Assembly (NCBI GenBank): GCA_028706795.1
Contig: JAQTVK010000016.1
Location: forward strand, 1 to 11,293
Source of the DNA: Candidatus Omnitrophota bacterium
GTDB taxonomy: Bacteria > Omnitrophota > Gorgyraeia > Pluralincolimonadales > Pluralincolimonadaceae
Direction: 5' to 3'
Length of the DNA: 11,293 nt
Position numbers and translations under genes: made by a program. Each line of letters opens with the position of its first letter. Position 1 is the stretch's first letter. This document shows, piece by piece, positions 6,577 through 11,293 of the stretch. The notes below the pieces were generated by a model. It ran no database searches. It saw only the letters and a program-made list of their open reading frames with translations, and was not told the DNA's origin.

Positions 6577-7179
6577 ATGCCCGGCTATACCAGGACTATG
6601 GAAAAATTGATATCCGAATTTACCAAACTGCCCGGTATCGGCCAAAAATCCGCGGAGCGCATCGTCATGCATATCCTCAAATCTCCCCGCGAGAACGCGG
6701 CTGCCATCTCCGAGGCGATACTAAAGCTCAAGGATACTATTGGTTTTTGCAAAAACTGCTTTAATTTGAGCGAAGGCGATCTTTGCCACATCTGCGGCGA
6801 CCCGATGCGTGATAAGACGAAGATACTGGTAGTGGAGAGCCCCAAGGATATCCTTGCCATAGAGAAGAGCGGGGCATACAGGGGCCTATACCACGTCCTC
6901 CTGGGCGCTATCTCGCCCCTGGACGGGATAGGGCCGGATGAACTGAAGATAAAGGAGCTTATGCGCCGCGTAAAATCGGATAAGATAAAGGAAGTGATCC
7001 TCGCGACCGACGCCGACACCGAAGGCGAAACGACAGCCCTATATATCACCCAACTTCTTAAGAATCAAGGTGTTAAGACGACACGCATAGCTTACGGCTT
7101 GCCGGTAGGATCCCATCTCGAATACGCTGACCAGGCCACCCTCGCCAGGGCGCTCGAAGGCCGGAATCAAATTTCTTGA
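6577..7179 (+). CDS. recR: Recombination mediator protein RecR
   Basis: A 200-residue protein of standard RecR length that works with RecO/RecF to load RecA on gapped DNA. The helix-hairpin-helix LPGIGQKSAER lies at about 18-28, followed by a four-cysteine zinc site C58, C61, C70, C73. The Toprim domain starts at ILVVES (83-88) and contains ATDADTEGE at 143-151. The C-terminal VGSHLEYAD and LARALEGR segments are typical. Where most RecR proteins I know have ATNPT or similar, this one has D145-x-D147, like the catalytic Toprim of topoisomerases. ATG 6577 is preceded by AAGGTAA. The gene is 14 nt behind dnaX and shares its promoter. Confidence 0.97.
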   Translation: MPGYTRTMEKLISEFTKLPGIGQKSAERIVMHILKSPRENAAAISEAILKLKDTIGFCKNCFNLSEGDLCHICGDPMRDKTKILVVESPKDILAIEKSGAYRGLYHVLLGAISPLDGIGPDELKIKELMRRVKSDKIKEVILATDADTEGETTALYITQLLKNQGVKTTRIAYGLPVGSHLEYADQATLARALEGRNQIS

Positions 7180-7204
7180 CACAAGTCCGCGCCTCTGGTA
7201 AAAT
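7176..7204 (+). promoter_or_regulatory. Near-consensus sigma70 promoter for the membrane protein-por operon
   Basis: A perfect -35 TTGACA (7176-7181) overlaps the recR stop codon. TAAAAT (7199-7204) follows after 17 nt and is also preceded by TGG, so it has an extended -10 as well. This is the strongest-looking promoter in the window. Transcription would start near 7211 and run into the TTG-start gene at 7247 and on through porGDAB. Confidence 0.85.
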
Positions 7205-7233
7205 TTAGTCCTAACCCACCCATTTTCATCCAA

Positions 7234-7241
7234 TAAGGAGG
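7234..7241 (+). promoter_or_regulatory. Full-length Shine-Dalgarno supporting a TTG start
   Basis: TAAGGAGG, a complete anti-16S match, ends five nt before TTG 7247. It makes TTG the most likely start codon, since no ATG or GTG lies at proper spacing in frame. Confidence 0.8.
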
Positions 7242-7246
7242 CTTTT

Positions 7247-8047
7247 TTGAGGGTCGTTAGGGCGGTTGGCCAGGGTTTAAGCATAACCCACAAGGGGTGG
7301 CCTATAATAGCGGTTATTTTTGTCTTTTACGCGGCCGTGAGGTTCTTCTCGGTCCCTAATGACGCTATTCCCCCTTTAATGAAAAAGATCGGGGATTGGA
7401 GAACGACCGTCGTTATTTTCACGGCCATGACGTTGGGCTTCAACTATCTTCTCGCGGGCACGCAGATATTCGCGAGGGACGGGATAAGAAACAGCCGTTT
7501 CGGATTTAAAGGGTTCTTTGGGAATTGCAACAGGTTTTTCCTGGGGCAGCTCGGCGTAAGCGCGGTCCTCTGGATGCCGGTGTGGATATTGGCGCTCGTT
7601 GCGGCCGTCCTGCTGGGCGGGGCCATAATGGAATCGAAGGCTTATCTGCTGACCGCGGCAGTCTTCGGGGCCCTCTCGGCCGCCGTAACGCTGTTACTTA
7701 CGGTATTCTCCGTCCTTATATGTATGTCGTGGGCGATAATCACGGTTGACGGAAAGGGTATTTTCAGGAGCATATGGAAGAGTATCCTCTTCTGCGGAGA
7801 AAGGTTTTTTAGCGTATTGGGCCTCCTGATATTGTTCTTTGTGTTGATGATAGCTATCACCCTGGTAGTGTGGATAGCTTACGCGTTCGTGGTGCAGGGC
7901 CTCAGGCGTTTAGGGCTCGACGGCCATATAATAATTTTACGCGAGGTCACCGGATGCATGTTGAATGCTTATTTTTTCTTGTTCCTGACCTCGACGTTAA
8001 TGTCGTATTATTTAAACAACAGGAAGGCAGATGAAAGGTATAACTGA
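7247..8047 (+). CDS. Six-helix integral membrane protein, function unknown
   Basis: A 266-residue very hydrophobic protein. Predicted helices by eye are at about 18-34, 52-70, 102-127, 132-164, 187-216 and 236-256. Between helices 4 and 5 is a short loop (VDGKGIFRSIWKS) of the kind seen in bacterial membrane families such as DUF975/YciC-like and the membrane domain of glycerophosphodiester phosphodiesterases; this is only a loose likeness. There are no obvious catalytic or metal-binding motifs. The start is TTG behind a full Shine-Dalgarno. It is the first gene after the strong promoter at 7176-7204 and its last 17 nt overlap porG, so it is made together with the oxidoreductase. A direct role in pyruvate metabolism is not shown. 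Confidence 0.8.
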   Translation: MRVVRAVGQGLSITHKGWPIIAVIFVFYAAVRFFSVPNDAIPPLMKKIGDWRTTVVIFTAMTLGFNYLLAGTQIFARDGIRNSRFGFKGFFGNCNRFFLGQLGVSAVLWMPVWILALVAAVLLGGAIMESKAYLLTAAVFGALSAAVTLLLTVFSVLICMSWAIITVDGKGIFRSIWKSILFCGERFFSVLGLLILFFVLMIAITLVVWIAYAFVVQGLRRLGLDGHIIILREVTGCMLNAYFFLFLTSTLMSYYLNNRKADERYN

Positions 8048-8603
8048 AGTAGTCTGGCACGGAAGAGGCGGGCAGGGCGCCGTCACCGCGGCAAAGCTGC
8101 TGGGTGAAGCGGGCCTCCGCGAAGGTAAGAATCTCCAGGCATTTCCCGAGTTCGGCGCTGAACGCACGGGTGCGCCTGTAAGGAGCTTCACGAGGTTAAG
8201 CGACAAGCCGATAACGATCCACTGCTCGATAACGGCGGCGGATTGCATCGTGGTGCTCGACCCGACGCTCATAGACGTCGTCGACATCACCGAGGGAATG
8301 AAGGACGACACGTCGATAGTCATCAACACCGTCTTCTCGCCGAAAGAGATCCGCTCCAAGCTAGGCATAAAGGGCGGGAAGATATTCACGGTAGACGCGA
8401 CGTCTATATCGGTGGCGAAAGTCGGGCGCAACATCCCGAATATGCCGATGGTCGGGGCGCTGATCAAGGCGACCGGGGTCATTAAGCTCGAGAACCTGAC
8501 CGAGACGTTCAAAGAAAGTTTCGCGGCAAAGTTCACGCCCGAGGTCATCAAGGGCAATCTTGAGGCGATAGAGCAGGCGTATAAAGAGGTAAAGGCGGAA
8601 TAA
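8031..8603 (+). CDS. porG: Pyruvate:ferredoxin oxidoreductase, gamma subunit
   Basis: Gamma subunit of the four-subunit 2-oxoacid:ferredoxin oxidoreductase, which with alpha, beta and delta interconverts pyruvate + CoA and acetyl-CoA + CO2 in the cytoplasm. The 190-residue length fits. The N-terminal WHGRGGQGAVTAAKLL (9-24) is the family hallmark, followed by FPEFGAERTGAPV and a Rossmann-like core ending near MVGAL. AGGAAGG at 8021-8027 lies just before the ATG, inside the end of the membrane-protein gene. porD follows after one nt. Confidence 0.93.
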   Translation: MKGITEVVWHGRGGQGAVTAAKLLGEAGLREGKNLQAFPEFGAERTGAPVRSFTRLSDKPITIHCSITAADCIVVLDPTLIDVVDITEGMKDDTSIVINTVFSPKEIRSKLGIKGGKIFTVDATSISVAKVGRNIPNMPMVGALIKATGVIKLENLTETFKESFAAKFTPEVIKGNLEAIEQAYKEVKAE

Positions 8604-8604
8604 A

Positions 8605-8913
8605 ATGGCAAAAACCGAAAAAACAAAATTACCCAGTTGGAAAGAAGTCCCCAAGGGCGGCATGATACTTGAGCCGGGTAGCGCCAGTAAATATAACAGC
8701 GGGACATGGCGCACGTTCAAGCCCGTGTGGTTTGATGACAGGTGCATCCAGTGCAACCTTTGCTGGATACATTGCCCGGATACGTCTATTATGGTCAAGG
8801 ATGGCAAGGTTTGCGGCATAGACCTGGAGCACTGCAAGGGCTGCGGAATATGCGCCCAGATCTGCCCGGTAAAACCGAAGAAAGCCATAGAAATGGTCAA
8901 GGAAGAAAAATGA
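8605..8913 (+). CDS. porD: Pyruvate:ferredoxin oxidoreductase, delta (ferredoxin-like) subunit
   Basis: A 102-residue 2[4Fe-4S] ferredoxin-type subunit that passes electrons from the beta-subunit cluster to external ferredoxin. Two complete CX2CX2CX3CP motifs are visible: CIQCNLCWIHCP at about 48-59 and CKGCGICAQICP at about 77-88. The N-terminal stretch with PSWKEVPKGG and the TWRTFKPVW lead-in is typical for PorD. Its TGA stop overlaps the porA start as ATGA. Confidence 0.95.
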   Translation: MAKTEKTKLPSWKEVPKGGMILEPGSASKYNSGTWRTFKPVWFDDRCIQCNLCWIHCPDTSIMVKDGKVCGIDLEHCKGCGICAQICPVKPKKAIEMVKEEK

Positions 8914-10091
8914 GCAAAAAACTTTTAGCTTTGACAGGTAACGACGCGGCAGCGTACGCGATGAAGCAGATAAACCCGGATGTGGTCGCGGCGTATCCCA
9001 TCACCCCGCAGACCTCATTGATGGAAAAGTTCGCGCAATACGTCGCCGACGGCGTGATAGATACGGAGATCGTATTGGTTGAATCGGAGCATTCGGCGAT
9101 GTCCGCCTGCGTAGGTGCTTCTACGGCCGGTGCGCGCGTAATGACGGCGACCTCATCACAGGGTCTGGCGCTTATGTTCGAGGTATGCTACATCGCCTCA
9201 TCTTACAGGCTGCCGATAGTCATGCCGCTCGTCAACCGCGCGTTATCGGGCCCGATAAACATACATTGCGACCATTCGGACGCGATGGGCCTGCGCGATT
9301 CGGGCTGGATACAGATATGGTCGGAGAACGCCCAGGAAGTGTATGACAACCTCCTGCAAGCGATGAGGGTGGCGGAAAACCCGGAGATCCTCCTGCCGGT
9401 CATGGTATGCTACGACGGTTTTATCATAAGCCACGCCATCGAGAACATGAACGTATACGATGACGCAGAAGTAAAGAAATTCGTCGGCGAATACAAGCCG
9501 CAGTACACGCTGCTCGATCCTGCAAAGCCGGTAACGATGGGCGCGTTCGACCTTCCGGATTATTATTTCGAGCACAGGCGGCAGATGGCCGACGCGATGA
9601 CAAAATCTGCAAAGGCCATAGCCGATGTCGCCAAAGAATTCTCGAAGATCTGCGGCCGTGAATATAAATTCATCGAGGGGTATAAACTCGAAGACGCGGA
9701 AGTCGCTATAGTCGCGCTCGGCTCGACAGTCGGCACGGCGCGCGCCGTGGTAGACGAATTGCGTGAGAAGGGCGTAAAGGTGGGCCTGTTGAAGATACGC
9801 ATGTTCAGGCCGTTCCCGGAGAGCGAGATAGCCGATGCCTTAAAACACCTTAAGGCGATAGCGGTCCTGGACCGCGCTGACGCGTTGAACGCTGTCGGCG
9901 GACCTCTCTTCGATGAGGTAAGGGCCGCGCTTTACAAGAAATCGGCCATACCGGTTGTCAATTACGTATACGGCCTCGGCGGGCGCGACATGGGCCTGCT
10001 CGAGATAAATAAGGTATATTCGGACCTGGCTGAGACAGCCAAGACCGGCAAGGCCAAAGACCTTGTGACATACCTGGGAGTAAGGGACTGA
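8910..10091 (+). CDS. porA: Pyruvate:ferredoxin oxidoreductase, alpha subunit
   Basis: A 393-residue alpha subunit, the expected length, carrying domains I and II of the pyruvate oxidoreductase fold. It helps form the thiamine diphosphate site and the substrate pocket. Seen are AAYPITPQT (about 27-35), VESEHSAMSACVGAS and TATSSQGL in the N-terminal pyrimidine-binding domain, and the transketolase C-like domain from about 250 on (VAIVALGSTVGTA, LKIRMFRPFP). ATG 8910 was chosen because the open frame further upstream overlaps porD in a different frame and reads as nonsense. AAGGAAG lies at the correct distance. 2-Oxoisovalerate or related oxidoreductases have the same layout, so pyruvate is likely but not certain. 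Confidence 0.93.
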   Translation: MSKKLLALTGNDAAAYAMKQINPDVVAAYPITPQTSLMEKFAQYVADGVIDTEIVLVESEHSAMSACVGASTAGARVMTATSSQGLALMFEVCYIASSYRLPIVMPLVNRALSGPINIHCDHSDAMGLRDSGWIQIWSENAQEVYDNLLQAMRVAENPEILLPVMVCYDGFIISHAIENMNVYDDAEVKKFVGEYKPQYTLLDPAKPVTMGAFDLPDYYFEHRRQMADAMTKSAKAIADVAKEFSKICGREYKFIEGYKLEDAEVAIVALGSTVGTARAVVDELREKGVKVGLLKIRMFRPFPESEIADALKHLKAIAVLDRADALNAVGGPLFDEVRAALYKKSAIPVVNYVYGLGGRDMGLLEINKVYSDLAETAKTGKAKDLVTYLGVRD

Positions 10092-11020
10092 TGGCAAACT
10101 TAAAAGAACTCAATAAGAGAAAAGAGGTATTGTGCGGCGGCCACAGGATGTGCGCAGGATGCGGCGCGCCCATAATCGTAAGGCAGATGGGGCTTTCGCA
10201 GGAGATCCCGCTGGTAGTGGGAAGCGCGACCGGCTGCCTCGAAGTCTCGACGACGCCAAATCCTTTCACGGCGTGGAATTGCAGTTTCGTCCATTGCGCT
10301 TTTGAAAATTCCGCCGCGACGGTTTCAGGCGCGGAAGCCGCATACAGATCGTTAAGGCGCCGCGGCAAGGTAAAGGACGAGATGAGGTTTGTGGCTCTCG
10401 GCGGAGACGGCGGCACCTACGATATAGGATTACAGTCGCTCTCAGGCATGCTCGAGCGCGGGCAGAGGATATTGTATATCTGCTACAACAATGAAGCTTA
10501 TATGAATACAGGCGTCCAGCGTTCAAGCGCTACCCCGCGCGGTACACAGACGACTACGGCGCCCGTAGGATTGAAGTCTATCGGAAAAAAACAGTACCCG
10601 AAAGACTTGACCGGCATAGCGGTAGCGCATAGAATACCCTTAGTAGCGACGGCGAGCCCGAGCCACTGGAACGACCTTATAACGAAGTCACAGAAGGCGC
10701 TTTCGGTAGACGGGCCCGCTTTCATGAATGTTATATCGCCATGCCCGTTAGGGTGGGCTTATCCTTCGGAGAAGACGATAGATATAGCGAAACTCGCGGT
10801 CGATACATGTTTCTGGCCGCTGTATGAAGTCGAGAACGGCAACACTTGGAAGCTGAGCTATAAGCCGGCCGCCAAGAAGCCGATCACGGATTACCTCAAG
10901 GCGCAGGGCCGCTTCCGCCACCTGTTGAGGCCGGAGAACGCCTCTGTGGTCGAGGAGATCCAGAAGAGGATAGACGACGATTGGGCGGCGCTATTGAAAC
11001 GCTGTGGCGCTGAGGCATAA
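10091..11020 (+). CDS. porB: Pyruvate:ferredoxin oxidoreductase, beta subunit
   Basis: A 309-residue beta subunit that binds thiamine diphosphate and the proximal [4Fe-4S] cluster. The cluster ligands are C21, C24, C49 and C218. The TPP/Mg motif runs from GGDGGTYDIG (104-113) to the NNEAYMNTG segment (133-141). The segment GVQRSSATPRG with TTT-P-G after it is characteristic of the pyruvate branch. ATG 10091 overlaps the porA stop by one base (TGATG), a coupling arrangement, with GGGAG upstream. No terminator is visible between its stop and tRNA-Asn 34 nt later, so read-through into the tRNA is possible. Confidence 0.94.
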   Translation: MANLKELNKRKEVLCGGHRMCAGCGAPIIVRQMGLSQEIPLVVGSATGCLEVSTTPNPFTAWNCSFVHCAFENSAATVSGAEAAYRSLRRRGKVKDEMRFVALGGDGGTYDIGLQSLSGMLERGQRILYICYNNEAYMNTGVQRSSATPRGTQTTTAPVGLKSIGKKQYPKDLTGIAVAHRIPLVATASPSHWNDLITKSQKALSVDGPAFMNVISPCPLGWAYPSEKTIDIAKLAVDTCFWPLYEVENGNTWKLSYKPAAKKPITDYLKAQGRFRHLLRPENASVVEEIQKRIDDDWAALLKRCGAEA

Positions 11021-11054
11021 TATAGAGCAGCACCGTTCTTTGTGAAATATCCGC

Positions 11055-11293
11055 TCCCCTGTAGCTCAGTTGGTAGAGCAGCGGACTGTGCAAGGCGCAG
11101 CTTCTACAGGAAACTGTAGATGAAAAAGCAGGAGAATTGCTGGAAGCCCCTCTGGGGTAATCAGCAGCCGAGCCCTTTAGAAATAAAGGGAAGGTTCAGA
11201 GACTATGCACCTGCCTCCTAAACGTAAAGCCGTAGGAAATGATATAGTCCAAGTCCGGTAGCAATACCGGGGTACTTGTAATCCGCCTGTCCG
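11055..11293 (+). tRNA. tRNA-Asn (anticodon GTT), split by a group I intron; 3' end beyond window
   Basis: The 5' exon, 11055-11089, gives acceptor strand TCCCCTG, D arm GCTC/GAGC (11064-11067 and 11076-11079), anticodon 5' stem GCGGA (11081-11085) and loop bases CTGT. The 3' exon resumes at 11279 with TAA and TCCGC (11282-11286). Joined, the loop reads CTGTTAA, so the anticodon is GTT and the stem GCGGA/TCCGC is perfect. The intron lies between anticodon positions 35 and 36. The T arm and 3' acceptor strand fall outside the window. Confidence 0.88.
11090..11278 (+). ncRNA. Group I self-splicing intron (IC3-like) in tRNA-Asn
   Basis: 189 nt with no reading frame. The exon ends in U (11089) and the intron ends in G (11278), as required. 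P1: exon CUGU (11086-11089) pairs with GCAG (11097-11100), giving the splice-site G-U wobble. P2: CTACAG/CTGTAG (11104-11109 and 11114-11119) with a GAAA loop. P3: GCAGG 11128-11132 with CCTGC 11210-11214. P4: TGCTG 11138-11142 with CAGCA 11162-11166. P5: GCCCC/GGGGT (11146-11150 and 11154-11158). P6 region: CCCTTT/AAAGGG (11173-11178 and 11185-11190). P7: GACTA 11201-11205 with TAGTC 11245-11249. P8: CCTA/TAGG (11217-11220 and 11233-11236). P9: CCGGTA/TACCGG with a GCAA loop (11255-11270). TTCAGAGACTA and AACGTAAAGCC closely resemble the core of cyanobacterial and Azoarcus tRNA introns. Confidence 0.93.

Noticed and set aside
8742..8909. 56-residue N-terminal extension of porA
   Set aside because: It is porD read in another frame; family length, Shine-Dalgarno and the ATGA overlap support ATG 8910.
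1..11293. CRISPR array, transposase or phage gene
   Set aside because: No regularly spaced direct repeats and no transposase, integrase or phage protein were seen; the dnaX repeats are only two and in-gene.

Overview
The window is bacterial and gene-dense, with nearly everything on the + strand. The gene content suggests a strict anaerobe: a four-subunit pyruvate:ferredoxin oxidoreductase and two large radical-SAM proteins rich in Fe-S cysteines. DnaX, RecR, TadA, Shine-Dalgarno sites and sigma70-type promoters show it is a bacterium, not an archaeon. The phylum cannot be fixed from the sequence. The overall look, including a small 'SAQDK'-coding repeat inside dnaX, recalls metagenome-assembled candidate-phylum genomes such as Omnitrophota, but that is an impression and not evidence.

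Layout. 1-115 holds an extended -10 promoter and a strong hairpin followed by a T run. 116-192 is tRNA-Arg(ACG), followed 13 nt later by tadA, whose product deaminates A34 of exactly that tRNA. 674-760 holds three back-to-back hairpins leading into tRNA-Ser(GCT) at 761-854. 945-1715 is a comparatively AT-rich SAM methyltransferase that may be a later arrival. 1849-4786 is a tandem, overlapping pair of divergent radical-SAM paralogs resembling the COG1964 / tetraether lipid synthase (Tes, MJ0619) family. A near-consensus promoter then begins right after the second radical-SAM stop codon and drives dnaX-recR. A second near-consensus promoter overlaps the recR stop codon and drives a six-helix membrane protein followed by porG-porD-porA-porB, all overlapping or nearly touching. 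The window ends in a tRNA-Asn(GTT) gene whose anticodon loop is split by a 189-nt group I intron; the 3' exon runs off the window.

How the parts work together. The left end is a tRNA decoding and modification cluster. The middle pair may carry out radical chemistry on a lipid or other hydrophobic substrate. dnaX-recR is a standard replication and repair pair. The por operon interconverts pyruvate and acetyl-CoA + CO2 with ferredoxin as electron carrier. The most unusual items are the self-splicing-type intron in tRNA-Asn and the paired Tes-like radical-SAM genes in a bacterial context.
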